Positions 27,204 to 39,445 of a stretch of DNA of 64,000 bases are shown here, piece by piece. The stretch's first letter is position 1, and the number at the start of each line of letters is the position of its first letter. The notes beneath the pieces were generated by a model. That model worked only from the letters and a program-made list of their open reading frames with translations. It did not search any database and was not told where the DNA came from. This DNA is from Micropterix aruncella (taxonomy: Eukaryota; Arthropoda; Insecta; Lepidoptera; Micropterigidae), in contig OX155980.1 in the NCBI GenBank assembly GCA_944548615.1, forward strand, positions 248,001-312,000, written 5' to 3'. Made by a program: the position numbers and the translations under genes.

Positions 27204-27438
27204 TACTACAGAAATAAATGTTTTACGAATAATTTTGTTAATAATCAAATATTGCTTGGATTTTTTAATGAAACTTTAAGATTTTAGTTTTTTTATTGAG
27301 TGTAAATATATTTCATACACATACTGATCATCAAAGACAATAGGTTCTAGAAATTTCTATTTTATATATTTTTGTGATGAATTCTACAAGTAAGTTCCCA
27401 CTGGAAATAATCTCCAAAGAAAACCAGTGAGCACTTTT

Positions 27439-28045
27439 AAGCTATTGCATAGCTTTTATCGCGGGCCTAGCCCAGCGCGGCGACCGAATGAAGAAATTTC
27501 TTAACGAAAATTAATGCTTTTAAACTGATAATTACGTCTAAACGAGTACTGCTTACGATTCGAAAAAAATATATGTTAAACAAGAACATTTTCCTAATAT
27601 TCTTAGCCTTGAATATTTTATATTTTGTTTTTATTACATAGTGTAATTAATTTGTGAAATTAGGTCTAACCGAACACAAAAACGACTACCACGCAAATAT
27701 TATCTAGCGTATTATTATGAAACCTGCACCATTTTAAAGATAATTTAATTATCTATCTTTTTATCTACGATTTTTTTCGAATAGTCAAAGAATAAAAGAA
27801 TAATATCCGGTTTTGTTGCTTTATTGAATAACATTCGTGCGCGGCGCCCTATCGGAATTATTCCGAATCATTTGATTCCCTAGCCCCATATGATTCGGAA
27901 TAATTTCAACATTTGCCGATAGAGCGCAGTTATCTGATATCAGAAAAAATAAAATAAATAAATAATTATTATTGCATAAGTTGTTAAAAATGCTATGCAA
28001 TAGCTTTACAGCGGCAGTCCCCGAGTGCCACACGTATTTTTTTTT
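27439..28045 (+). repeat. Family A hairpin-ended repeat, copy 2
   Basis: A full-length copy (607 bp) from AAGCTATTGCATAGC to CCACACGTA plus a T-run. It shares small variants with the inner copy at 34847 (CTAGCCCAGCG, TAGTCAAAGAATAAAAG), marking a subfamily. T-runs flank both ends. Confidence 0.9.
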
Positions 28046-28438
28046 GTATAGTTGTTGTCAAATACCATTTTTAATCTACATATTTCAAAAATAATTCATG
28101 TCTTCGATGATTGTCGTTTACAACCCTGACGTTACAGTAAATTGAAAATTTGGTACTGAATGAGAATGACAGGCATAAAAACCAGTAAGCCAATAATTTA
28201 TCCTTTATATGTTACACTGTAACTGAACAATACAAAATAAAATATCCTAAATTTCAACGTATGAAAATCGTCATAAAACAGGTGATAAAGATAAATATAT
28301 ATTTCTTTGGTTTGTAGTTATCTTAGTACTTAAAGACACAGTTCAGAATAATATACGTTTTGATTAGCACCATGAATCTTTAAGTCAGGTTTAGTTCGGT
28401 TAATATCAATTTATAATTTTTTACACAGTGTGTTTTAA
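28046..28438. other. AT-rich, no gene seen
   Basis: No coding frame, RNA gene or window-wide repeat was detected between the family A copy and the PLE insertion. Confidence 0.45.
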
Positions 28439-28744
28439 TACGAGGCTTAAACTATAAATAGGAGAGAAAACGAAGTTACCGCGTGAAATTTGTAGCACCC
28501 GACGTCTCGGCGACGTTGCAGCCGCCGTTGTCTAGGGTAGATTGAAGAGCTGTCAATCCGTTGTTTTGCGGGTAGGCCGCATACCGCTATATGTTCCATC
28601 TCACATTGACATGACATGTTCCATCTCCACATTGACATGTTCCATCTCCTTCGGAAAATGCTCAGCGTCGCATAGATCGCGTGCTCGATTCACGAGCGAC
28701 GTTTGCACTGAACGTAGATGGTAGGGATGATGGTGTGAGTAACC

Positions 28745-29020
28745 GGAAGTAACCACTGGATGCAGTTTCTAAATCCCATTGTGCTATCCAAAGAACAATT
28801 CTACTTTCCTGGCATGATCCGGGAAGCCATTGAAATAAGAAGAACCCCGTACTTCAATAGAGACGACGGTTACAAACTCTCTTTTGCGTGGAATCCTCTT
28901 CTTGAAATTTTCCCGCCGCCGAATGCCGAACGCAAAGACGTAAAACAGGATACAGTGAGTGTTGTGTGCAAGACGGATTTTCAAAATTCCCGCGGTCCGA
29001 GCCCGGCCCCCACCACCGTT
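28745..29020 (+). pseudogene. PLE GIY-YIG endonuclease C-terminus
   Basis: The frame with '[19 protein letters not shown]' followed by 'MIREAIEIRRTPYFNRDDG' and 'YKLSFAWNPLL' matches the end of the PLE endonuclease region, where a conserved 'REAIEI.K......N.DDGY.LS..W.P' block follows the GIY-YIG core. No GIY or YIG motif is present, so this is a 5'-truncated tail of about 75 codons. The homologous tail at 57737-57960 reads 'MIREAIEIRKTLNFKRGDN'. Confidence 0.75.
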
Positions 29021-29489
29021 ATTTTCTTATTTTTTATTTTCTTTTATTCAGGAAAATAACAGTGTATAAAAGTAAGTAGCCAAACAAGATAGATATAAAA
29101 ATTACACCAGAGACAATTTTCCACTAAATGTTAACATCAAGATTATCTAAATGATAAGAGACAGAAAAAAAACGAGAAAAGAAAGAGGATAGGAAGGGAG
29201 GGACCAGGAAGGGAAGGAGGAACATAGGAAAAAAAATACATTATGTTAATGGGTGTCCACGTATTTAACAAATTTACTCGTACGATATTTGAAGTTGAGA
29301 CAGTTAAGTTGGTATGAATAAGTACAAGTGCAAAAAGTAGATAATAAGTAATAAATTTTAAATAATAATAATTATTAAATTTTAAATATTAAGTGTTAAA
29401 TATCGCCCTCTTTAACAAATTTCTGAATCCAATGTTCGATTCAGCGAAGATATCTATTGATGCGTATCGATCATCGTTATAACTTACGC
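29021..29489 (-). repeat. Insert within the PLE, probable LINE 3' end
   Basis: Comparison with the PLE copy at 57.9 kb shows that about 470 bp interrupt the sequence after CCACCACCG. The insert opens with a T-rich run (29021-29050), the look of a minus-strand poly-A tail. It is AT-rich with a purine block (29160-29240). It has no coding frame and resembles a LINE 3' UTR. The break is seen; the identity is inference. Confidence 0.55.
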
Positions 29490-29909
29490 AGTGGCGGAAG
29501 CGGTATGCGGCCTACCGGAAAAACAACGGATTGACAGCTCTTCAGTCTACCCTAGACAACGGCGGCTGCAACGTCACCGAAACATCGGGTGCTACAAATT
29601 TCACGCGGTAAATTTATTTTCTATCCTATTTATAATGTCAAACAACCGCGATAGTCTTCGATTTTATATTACGAGGCTTAAACTGTTTCCCCGGCAAGTT
29701 ATTATAAAACTGAATACCATTTTTAGTCAAAATTTAGGAAATAATAGCTCATTTTTATATATCGTGTTTACTTTGTGGCGATCATTTACTAAGGTGGTTG
29801 GTGTTATGTTTTTGCTAATTTAAAATTGTATTCGCAAAAATAAATTGAGAAACATGTGTGACAATATTCATTTATTTAAATTCTTGTAATGTGTCCTTAG
29901 AATCTAGCC

Positions 29910-30475
29910 TTTATATTTACTGAACGGCCCTCTTTTGAAGCTCAAATATAGATACCACGCCAGCAGCCCTTCCCATAGCAGAGAGCCATAAGACATAAGG
30001 CTATGGAAATAGCTGAAGTAGACCATTCCCCATGCTTCCACGTTAGCCAGTTGTCTGATTTTCCTCGCAGAAAACTTTACTGAGCTAAGTCTACCAGCGA
30101 ACTTTGATATATGCGGACTCCATTAAAGTTTATATTCTATGGTTATCCCTAAAAGAATGTTTCATCTACCAGCTGAAACATTTTTTAGGGAAAATAAAAA
30201 TGTCCCGTCTATCTTTTCTTAATATTTGTACCAACCTATTTACCATTCGAGAGAGTGAATTTTAAATATTTTATTTTATTACAATTTAGTACAAGATTGT
30301 TTGCATTAAACCAATTTAATGCAAGAGAGAGGGCTATATTTGCTTCATGTAAAATATCTTTTACATGGCCAATTTTAAATATTAAAGATGTATCGTCCTC
30401 AAATAGGACTATATCTGATATGTTTTATACCGTGTGAGTCAGTAAATTATTGTATACAAGAAAGAGAAAGGGCCT
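29910..30475 (-). pseudogene. Jockey-type LINE RT fragment
   Basis: On the minus strand, 30420-30250 reads 'SDIVLFEDDTSLIFNIGHVKDILHEAN' and 'LNWFNANNLVLN': the RT catalytic box (FEDD, a variant of FADD) and the helix after it. Further left (30180-29930) come traces of 'GIT.....W' and 'GMVYFSYFHSLMSYGSLLWEG', with an RA-type end near 29930. Same family as 24330-25100 and 55575-56400. Several stops; endonuclease and N-terminal RT are missing. Confidence 0.75.
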
Positions 30476-31195
30476 CATATGATATTCCTATGGAAGTACA
30501 AATTTTACAAAAAGTCCTAATGATTGTACCCCTTTAATTGTGTTTTTTGAAACGTATCATTTAAATATGAAACAATTCCTTTTACAGATTTATCTCTTAC
30601 TCCGTAATGTGCAAGTTTGGTTAAATGTTGTTCATGATTAAGGCGATTAAATTCCACGAAATGATTAATACGAATTTATTAAACTTCGAGAGAGATAATA
30701 TTAAATATTAAAATATGTGTAATGAATATGTTTCTGGAGAACGAGTTTAAAAATAAACCCTCGATTTAATGCCGCACTATCACAATGTTATCAGCATATT
30801 TTTCGATGGCATACTATTTATTGTTTTATAATTATATTCATTCATAGTTCAAAGTTTAATGACATGCCATAATTATAGTTGTACGGGTTTGTTTTTTTTA
30901 AATAACTATTTTAGGAAATGTTTTTTTCGAATACATGATTGTGAAAGTATACAGGACTACCTTAACAAAGCTTTTTTATATTTGCTACTGCGAATAGCGA
31001 TGTTTAAGTAACTTTCATTCCTCTATTGGTGGAAATATTTGTGCATTGTTAGTATCATTAAGGTATTTCAAACAAATTAAACTCCAGTAACATATTCTAC
31101 ATCGCTCTAACCTAACCTACGGTTAAATCCTTTTTCTGTGGGTAAAATTATCGAGCAACGAAATGGCCTGTCCTCTAATCGCACCTACTGTCGAG
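30476..31195. other. AT-rich, no gene seen
   Basis: Low-complexity AT sequence. Possibly the remaining decayed 5' part of the LINE to the left, but no motif survives. Confidence 0.4.
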
Positions 31196-31620
31196 TCATT
31201 TAGGAGTTAATGGGCGCTGTTGCAGTTGCCACGTATGAAGTGCGAGCCCGGGTAACACTCTGGCCTGCGTGCCAGTTTCCCTAAGAGTTAACCTTCTGGC
31301 GCTCCTGGACAGATTGCGCACCGTGACGCGTCAGCCAATCGATTGTGCATTTTGACCGACAGCCGGGGGATTTTGGAAAAGTACTGTCTTCAATAGAGCT
31401 TTGGGAGCCGGGGAAGACCTATTCTGTTCAGGGTCGGTCACATTCACGGGTCAACACCTATTCGACGGCCTCCACGCATGAAGTGCGAGCCTGGGTAGGA
31501 CTCTGGCCTTACGGTTAGTTTCCCCTGGGAATCAACCTTCTGGCGCTCCTGGGCGGTCCGCGCACCGTGCGGCGTATGCCAATCGACTGTGCACTCTGAC
31601 TAACAGTTAAGAGTTTCAAG
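31196..31620 (+). repeat. Family D retroposons, copies D4 and D5 (two 5' ends in tandem)
   Basis: D4 (31200-31405) begins AGGAGTTAATGGGC, matching the complete 5' end of D10. D5 (31406-31620) restarts within the same 5' region (CTGTTCAGGGTCGGTCACA, then GGGTCAACACC and CACGCATGAAGTGCGAGCC). Both stop partway, so the 3' halves are missing. The repetition of the 5' module implies recombination or tandem insertion rather than one simple retroposition. Confidence 0.8.
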
Positions 31621-32050
31621 GCGATAGGTGAGGGCAGCAATCTCCGCCCACCGCCCGGGCAGTTATAACGACGAGGGTCGTCTTGTCTGCCCGAGATGTC
31701 GTGCTACGACAACCCTGCGCGTACCAGAAGGGTAAAACGCGTAGGGGGTGAAATAGGGTAAACCAGCCCCCCTCGTATCGCCCCGCGAACCCATTTATTC
31801 ATAAGAAAAGTATTAACAAAAAGAAAAATATTACAAAATTAAAAATTTCACAAAAGAAAAAGAAAATATCAACAGATAGCGTGAATTTAGGAGCCGGTAA
31901 GCGTGGTAGAGGACGCCCTAAAACGATGATGGTGAAGGCGCACGATCCGTGGGCAGGTCTCGGAGCAGCCACGGGGGGGAGGAATCCCTGGATCCTGCAA
32001 AGGACGAAACGCCCCTCGGGGCGGTAAAGAGACGGACTCAAAGACGGGCA
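31621..32050. other. GC-rich linker between family D blocks
   Basis: GC-rich at 31640-31790 and 31880-32040 with an AT-rich stretch at 31800-31870. No match to family D or to other window repeats, and no protein motif. The 31799-32261 minus-strand ORFs merely read through it. Confidence 0.35.
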
Positions 32051-32960
32051 CTTCGGGCTGGACTCTGACTAACAGTCGGGGGAGTCTGGAAGCAGTACTG
32101 TTTCCTATAGAGCGGGGGTGGTTGCGGACCTTACGGCGACTGCTCTTGAAATGACTATCGGCTACCCGATCCTGGGTGAACAGCCGGGCAAAGGACGCTG
32201 TGGTCCGCGATAGATTCGGTAAACAACGTTTCACCGCTTCGTAAGGAAGAGGACCACGCAAGCGACCTCGAACACGTAACTAATCGAGAGACCGGAGTAA
32301 TCTGGTCACAATTGGAAGTAAGGGCGTGAGTGTAAGCCTGGCTATCTCGCGGTTAAGGCGTTGGCCTCTTACCGGTTTGTGGCGGAGCTAAACGGTGGAC
32401 TGTTTTGTCCAAGTCTTCTGCGCTCACTCCGGGGAGATAGAACGACTAATCGTTAAAACTTCCTGAGGTGACGGGCTCGCCCGCTGTGATCGACAACCCT
32501 AGTTGTCTCCTATAGAGCGAGGGTAGTTGTTCACTATACGGCAACTGCTCTTGAAATGACCAATCGGCTACCCGATTCCAGTTGAAAGCCGGATAAAGGT
32601 CGCCGTGGTCCGCGATATGTTCGGTAGACGCCGTATCACCGCGTCGTAAGGGAGAGGACTGTGCAAACCTGGAACCTGTAACCAGTCGGAAAACCGGAAT
32701 AATCTGGTTGCAACTGGTAGTAAGTGCGCGAGTGTTGGCCTGCAGGGTGATTAACCTGGTTATCTCGCGGTAAGGCATTGGCTTCTTACGGACATATGGT
32801 GTAACTATACGGTGGACTGTTTTGTCCTAAGTCTTCTGCGCTCTCTTCACAGGAGACAGACCGATCAATATAGTTAAAACTTCCTAAGGTGACGGGTACG
32901 CCCGTTGTATTTCAGCTCTAGACGGGTTCGCCCGTCGTTATCGACGGCTCTAGTTGTCAA
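32051..32960 (+). repeat. Family D retroposons, tandem copies D6a and D6b
   Basis: D6a (about 32060-32503) runs to the family 3' end CGACAACCCTAGT. D6b restarts at CTCCTATAGAGCG (32508) and runs to 32905, then two more copies of the terminal hairpin module follow (GACGGGTACGCCCG, then GACGGGTTCGCCCG) before CTAGTTGTCAA. The 3' hairpin is thus present four times in this array, always able to pair. Confidence 0.82.
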
Positions 32961-34489
32961 ATAATTTCTCTGTGGTAAAAATAATGAAACAAAGTAATGG
33001 CCTGCGATCCAACCTCGAGCAACGTTGAACAACAAAATTACCTAATCTATAACTCTAATAATTCCGACCAGATTTGCCAGATAATTTCCAAAACAAAACC
33101 GAACTATATTCCGTTTCGTTTCTACTCTTTATCGTAAAATTTCACAATGGGCGGGTTTATATTTTATTTCAAACCAGTTGATAGGAGTTCCTAGACTTTG
33201 TTATGACAAAAACTAACAAAATTAACAAGTATAATATTTAAATATATACCTATTAAGTCATAAGGTATGAACGTCGGTATTGCAAGGTATAAACGTTGAA
33301 CATCCAAGCGCAGATTTTCTAGGTTATATAGAAGAAACAATATTTTCCAATATTGTCAATCAAAATTGTTACATAATTTCGTAGAATTTTCATGTGGACA
33401 ATAGTACTAAATAATCAAACAAATATTGTATAATTTCACATATTATCATGCGGCAAGATATTTTAAGAAAATAACACAAATACAAACAAATCAGTAATAA
33501 TAATAATAGTCAATAGCCAATAGTTCGAAGGAAAAAAAACGCAATTGTAAAATAGTCAATAATAGGAAGAATAGGGAATGATAATAGTCAAGTATGTCAA
33601 TAGAGCTGCGAAAAATTGATATTGTCGAAATCCTCAATACTATAAATGGGGTTTTGAATCAAAATACCCTGTAACTTTTTCTTAAAGTGAACCTCCCCAA
33701 GGCCCCTGATGTGTAATGGAAGTTTGTTGTAGAAAAAGTAAGATTGGCAGAGAAAGCTATTCCGATACCATAATATCTAACAACCAACCCGAATATGGTG
33801 TTTATATGTTTGTGTGCGTGTAACATGTGTAAGTGTGTGTCTTGTTATTGCATTCGATCAACAGAATTAAAAATGCAATTCCGTTAATTTTACAACAACG
33901 GAAATGGAACTAACAACTATGGCGATCTAACCACTATGCGACTTAGCCGTTTGGTTGGATTACAATGCAATGCTTGGATTGACGAGGGGGGGGGGGGGGG
34001 GGTAAACAGTTTTCACATTCAAACAGTTCCGTTTATCATTTCTCAATGGAAAACAGCATATATTTTAATATTGTTGTTTTAAGCCTCTCTTGCTTTTAGA
34101 TTATTTTCTAATAAGCAGTAATTATGTACATATTGGGCCCGAATGCATTTCTTTGTAAACTAAGACTGAAATTAGTTCAAGCGAACGAGATAGAGCAGTA
34201 ACTTAGAGCGGAATATGAAACGAACGATCGTCGACAAAAAACAACTTGTCAAACTTATATTCGTCCGAATAAATTTAAACACATTCCGTGTGGTCTACGA
34301 TTCAGATGCTTTAACTTTGGTGGGTAGTTTTAATGCGAAAAAGTGACAACCGTTCATTTCACATTCCACTCTAGCGTATTGCGCTGTCTCGTTCACACGA
34401 ACTAATTTCCAATTTTAGTTCACGAAGAAACGCAATCTAGCTCCATATCAATCAATGACGGGCGAAGGCCAATTTTGTCAAATATTTTT
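32961..34489. other. Unique AT-rich stretch, no gene seen
   Basis: Includes a G-run at 33987-34001 and short TG repeats near 33810-33840. No coding frame over 60 codons and no repeat family in common with the window. Confidence 0.45.
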
Positions 34490-35818
34490 AAGCTATTGCA
34501 TAGCTTTTATCGCGGGCCTAGGCCAGCGCGGCGACCGAATGAAGAAATTTCTTAACGAAAATTAATGATTTTAAACTGACAATTACGTCTAAACGAGTAC
34601 TGCTGCCGATTCGAAAAAAATATATGTTAAACAAGAACATTTTCCTAATATTCTTTGTTTTGAATATTTTAGATTTTGTTTATATTACATAGTGTAATTA
34701 ATTTGTGAAATTAGGTCTAACCGAAAACAAAAACGACTACTACGCAATTACTATCTGGCGTATTATTATGAAACCTGCACCATGATAAAGATAATTTAAT
34801 TATCTATCTTTTTATCTACGTTTTTTTTCGAATAATCCGTTTTTTTAAGCTATTGCATAGCTTTTATCGCGGGCCTAGCCCAGCGCGGCGACCGAATGAA
34901 GAAATTTCTTAACGAAAATTAATGCTTTTAAACTGATAATTACGTCTAAACGAGTACTGCTTACGATTCGAAAAAAATATATGTTAAACAAGAACATTTT
35001 CCTAATATTCTTAGCCTTGAATATTTTAGATTTTGTTTTTATTACATAGTGTAATTAATTTGTGAAATTAGGTCTAACCGAACACAAAAACGACTACCAC
35101 GCAAATATTATCTAGCGTATTATTATGAAACCTGCACCATTTTAAAGATAATTTAATTATCTATCTTTTTATCTACGATTTTTTTCGAATAGTCAAAGAA
35201 TAAAAGAATAATATCCGGTTTTGTTGCTTTATTGAATAACATTCGTGCGCGGCGCCCTATCGGAATTATTCCGAATCATTTGATTCCCCAGCCCCATATG
35301 ATTCGGAATAATTTAAACATTTGCCGATAGAGCGCAGTTATCTGATATCAGAAAAAATAAAATAAATAAATAATTATAATTGCATAAGTTGTTAAAAATG
35401 CTATGCAATAGCTTTACAGCGGCAGTCCCCGAGTCCGCGATAAAAGCTATGCAATAGCTTAAAAAAACGGATTATTCGAAAAAAAAACGTAGATAAAAAG
35501 ATAGATAATTAAATTATCTTTATCATGGTGCAGGTTTCATAATAATACGCCAGATAGTATTTGCGTAGTAGTCGTTTTTGTGTTCGGTTAGACCTAATTT
35601 CACAAATTAATTACACTATGTAATATAAACAAAATCTAAAATATTCAAAGCTAAGAGTATTAGGAAAATGTTCTTGTTTAACATATATTTTTTTCGAATC
35701 GTAAGCAGTACTCGTTTAGACGTAATTATCAGTTAAAAATCATTAATTTTCGTTAAGAAATTTCTTCATTCGGTCGCCGCGCTGGCCTAGGCCCGCGATA
35801 AAAGCTATGCAATAGCTT
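34490..35818. repeat. Family A fold-back: two inverted partial copies around a third
   Basis: Copy A3 (34490-34846, plus, truncated), copy A4 (34847-35434, plus, nearly complete) and copy A5 (35435-35818, minus, truncated) are joined without spacers. A3 and A5 share private variants (CACCATGATAAAG; break at AATAATCCG plus T-run), and both continue into the same 26-bp terminal hairpin module. The outer arms 34490-34872 and 35435-35818 therefore form a near-identical 380-bp inverted repeat around a 560-bp centre. A transcript would fold into a long double strand. Confidence 0.88.
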
Positions 35819-36469
35819 AATAATCGTATTATGATAACTGACATTCTAATGTTCATGTAATTTGTTATACATCTATTTTTTTTTTTTTTAAATACGAAGG
35901 CAGATTGCTGGATTGACAATAAAATATATATATTTTTTGATTATTCTACATAGAATTTGCATTTCTATTTTAATATATTATTCTCCCTGACTCTTAAATC
36001 ACATTAGTATATTTTGATTATTTGTATGTAGTTAATATTGAATATAATATTACATCCATGACAACTATCACAAAAGTTATGTTTTTAATAATTAAGTTTT
36101 TAGTATTTAATTTTGTGACGCATCCAAGTGTAGGAATGCCTATCTACTGGAGTGGTTGATTGTATTGTATTGTAAGGAAATTAATGTTCAGCTTAATGCG
36201 GAAAAAATAACAAGTTTTAAATGCATAGTCATGCGTAGAGAATGTCATTAATTCTTTTAATTATAAATTTATTTAATTAATTATGATCTTTGTCAGACTG
36301 AACAGTAAAATCTGTATTTTTTTCCCACACTTTGCATTAATAAAAACCCCGTCTAATCCACTTCTGTTTTATTATTAATTTACAATCGGCACAATCACCC
36401 TGAAAACCAGTTTATGCGGTCTAAATCCGCACAAAGTTTAAGGTCAAAGTTCAAAGTTCATTTAATTCC
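35819..36469. other. AT-rich, no gene seen
   Basis: T-run near 35876-35890; otherwise unremarkable. No ORF, RNA gene or repeat found. Confidence 0.45.
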
Positions 36470-37193
36470 AAAAAAAATCGGTTGTCTGTAAAGTCGGTTT
36501 AATGACGATAGTTAAACGTGACAACGTCATAAGAAAATACTGATGGAATGGTTGCATTTGAAGCAGTTTCATTTAAGATCCTGATATTGTTTATTACAAA
36601 CACCCAAAAATATATGCTTTATACCTACTCACCGATTTGACTACAACATGTAAATGTATTATTGTATAGCAGTATAATTGTTTATTGCTTAAAGTTTATT
36701 GTTTTTTTTTAATTTGAAAGTTTGAAATCTCAGACTGTTAAATAACGGTTTGAGAAGCGTTTGAGCACGCTGCGCCATCTAGCGGTAGGTAATACGTCGT
36801 AAATAAACAATATCAGCGACATTTTACCAACCGCTAGATAGCGCATCGTAATGATAGCTTTTCATACTTTTTTTTTTTTTTTATAAAAGTTGCTTATTTT
36901 GTTGCACTTTGTTGTACCCACAAGAAAATTGTCCGTTCACTAATAACATTCCGTATATCAAGAATACATATAAAATTATGTCAAGAATTTAAATCAATCT
37001 AGTGATTTTCATTCGTACTATTTTAGACTGAGGTTAGTAAATAATTCTTGTCGCAACCGGTAGATAGCAGCATTTATATTGAATAATAAATATAATAAAT
37101 GGAACGCCTCAGAGCGAGGTAACGCCGCATGAGTCATGTTTTTTCGTGCGTGCAGCCGGCTGCATCGAGTTATAAGACGTTGTCACGTCAAAA
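36470..37193 (+). repeat. Family C interspersed repeat, copy 2
   Basis: About 724 bp, the fullest copy, from TCGGTTGTCTGTAAAGTCGG to TTATAAGACGTTGTCACGTC plus A's. It keeps a block near 36790-36850 absent from copy 1. Non-coding. Confidence 0.85.
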
Positions 37194-37257
37194 CCCCTGC
37201 AAGGGTATAGAACTTACAATTATACCTATATATTTTAATTACAGTCAATAGTTGCAA

Positions 37258-37895
37258 TACAGCTAGAGCTGTCAACTACAACGGTCGAACCCGTCACCTC
37301 AGGAAGTTAAACGATATTTATCGTTTTGTCTCCCGTGAGGTGAGCGCAGAAGACTTAAGACGAAAAACAATCCACAGTCACCTACTCATCAGAGGCCAAC
37401 GCCTTACGGCGAGGCGCCGGGAAAGGTACCCAGCGGGCAGCCTCGCCCTATGACTACCAGTTTGGAAGGATATCTTCGTCTGGAATTAGCCTTCAGGGTA
37501 CATCCTAACTCCTAACTGGTTTCAGGAACGAGGTCGCTTGCGCGGTCCTCTCCCTTATGAAGCGGTGATACGAAGTATACGATGTATCGCGGACCACGGC
37601 ATAATTTGCCTGGCTTATTCACCCTTGGTCGTTTCAAGGGCAGTTGCCGTAAAGTTAACAACCACCCCCGCTATAGGAAACGTTACTGACTCCCCCGGCT
37701 GTTAGTCGAAGTGCACAATCGATTGTCTCACGCCGCCCGATGCTCAAACCGTCTAGGAGCGCCCGAAGGCTTACTCCTATGGGAGACTGGCCCGCGGACC
37801 AGCCTCCTACCCTGGCTCTCCCTTCTGCGTGGAGGCTGCCAGATGGGTGTTGACCCGTGAGTATGACCGACTCTGAATGAATTTGTCAATTAAAT
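37258..37895 (-). repeat. Family D retroposon, copy D7
   Basis: Near full length, starting GCTAGAGCTGTCAACTAC with the terminal hairpin partly mismatched (ACGGTCGAACCCG), and ending with GACCCGTGAGTATGACCGAC. It lacks the last 50 or so bases of the inferred 5' end. Confidence 0.82.
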
Positions 37896-37992
37896 ATATA
37901 ATGAATCAATTAAATATATACAATAATAACACTTGCAATTACAACTAATAATTATATACATAATTACAATTAATACATAGTTAACTTATTAC

Positions 37993-38500
37993 ATCTGGGG
38001 CTGTCAATACAATCAGTTGGTTCTACCCCCCATGGAGTAAACGTGAAGACTTTGCAAACAAAAACAGTCTATTGTATAGCTCCACCGACGAGCTCGTGAG
38101 TAAACCCAGCCGGCCGACCTTACACTCTGTTTACCACATTTAGAAGAATTTCTTCGTCCACCAATCTGACCACTGTTAGCGGTAGTTCAGTTCGAATTTC
38201 TCGCAGACCGTGGCGCCATTTACCCGTCGAGTTCACAAGGGATTGGATGGTCGACAGAAAGTTTCAAGAGTAGCTGACATTAAGTCATCAACCACCCCCA
38301 CTGCATAAGTGTAAGGCCGTTTCCAGACCCCCCATCCGGCTATTCGCCGGAATGCATAGTCGATTAGCGAACGCCGCACGATATGCAAGCCGCCCAGCGG
38401 CGCCCGAGTTCTTTCCCCAGATGATCCACGACAAGCCGTGACATTTCTTTCCAACTTTTTGATGAGACTGGGATGGGAGTTAAGCCGTGAGTTGAGCCAA
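37993..38500 (-). repeat. Family D retroposon, copy D8 (divergent)
   Basis: A diverged member directly following D7, as D1 precedes D2. Recognisable by CATGGAGTAAACGTGAAGAC, CTCGCAGACCGTGGCGCC, GTTTCAAGAGTAGCTGAC and GAGTTAAGCCGTGAGTTG. ORFs at 38233-38696 are fortuitous. Confidence 0.65.
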
Positions 38501-38738
38501 CCCAAAATAACAAGCGTGTAATATGGCCCGAGCTGCATGGAACAGTTAGCTGTTGGACATCTAAACCCGGACATTTGGCAACCCTGCTTTCGATACGTAT
38601 TGAGGGGTCAGCGAAACGGAATATTGCAACTAGTGATGCAAGGGAGAATTGAAGAATCAAAGTACTCAGCGTAGAAGGATCTTGGCTTAAAAACATAAAG
38701 GAGTACCCAATGTAAGTTTTAGTTTCTGTTTTTATTCA

Positions 38739-39445
38739 TCTATACTAATATTATAAAGAGGTAAAGTTTGTGAAGTTGTAGGAAGTAATCTCTGGATCTA
38801 CTGAACCGATTTTGAAAATTCTTTTACCAATTATTCGTTATTCGTGAGTGTCCTAGGCTATATATTTATCCGAAAAATAAAACGACTTATTCGTGGAAGT
38901 CAGATTTCCAAAGTAAGTCGGAAAAAACGGTCGAACGAAAATGTTTCTAACGAACGCTGCCTTAACGATGAGAGATATATGATTAAGTTCTAGAGAAAAG
39001 TTGTACAGCTTGATAATGCCTACAAAAAAGTCAGCGACAGCATATGTCTACTTTTATATTTAAGTAACAAAAAATAGTAGTTTATATTAAAAAAATAATT
39101 TAAATCGTTAGGTCATGTTTATTGGTCATATTATCAACAATTATTAATTCATATCAAAACAAAAGACTTTTCCCTTTTACTGCATATCATTTCACTTTTA
39201 CTGCATAAATTGTTAAAGAGATAAGACACTCACAAATAAGACACTCACAAGAAGACACTCACAAATAACGGTAATATAGTCAAATTGGCATGCAAATACA
39301 TACATACATATGCACTAAAAATGTAACCCTTCTTTTGGTACTCAGGAAATAAATCATAGCACTCAGTACTAATCAAAACCACACTCATAATTTCATCACA
39401 AGTAAAAAGTTTTACCGCCCAACAAAGTGGGCACGGGTCAGCTAG
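38739..39445 (+). mobile_element. Non-autonomous Helitron (lepidopteran Lep1-like), complete ends
   Basis: The 5' end is TCTATACTAATATTATAAAG directly after an A (38738). The 3' end is CTAG (39442-39445) directly before a T (39446), matching Helitron insertion between A and T without duplication. Nine bases upstream of CTAG is the terminator hairpin GCCCA-ACAAAG-TGGGC (39417-39432). The 707-bp body has no Rep/helicase frame and contains short ACACTCACAA repeats near 39225-39265. It would be mobilised by an autonomous Helitron by rolling-circle replication. The 5' phrase is a very common lepidopteran Helitron start, which supports the host assignment. Confidence 0.9.

Larger units (their letters stand above)
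28454..29669 (+). mobile_element. Penelope-like element insertion, family 2, with 15-bp TSD
   Basis: The 15-mer TACGAGGCTTAAACT occurs at 28439-28453 and again at 29670-29684. Between them lie, in order, an inverted copy of the PLE 3' region (28454-28595), a spacer with a 20-bp tandem (ATGTTCCATCTC repeated near 28588-28650), the C-terminal end of a PLE ORF (28745-29020), a foreign insert (29021-29489), and the forward PLE 3' region (29490-29669). An inverted partial end at the 5' side and a variable-length TSD are known Penelope features. Both 3' regions share GACAACGGCGGCTGCAACGT and ATTGACAGCTCTTCA. Confidence 0.8.
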
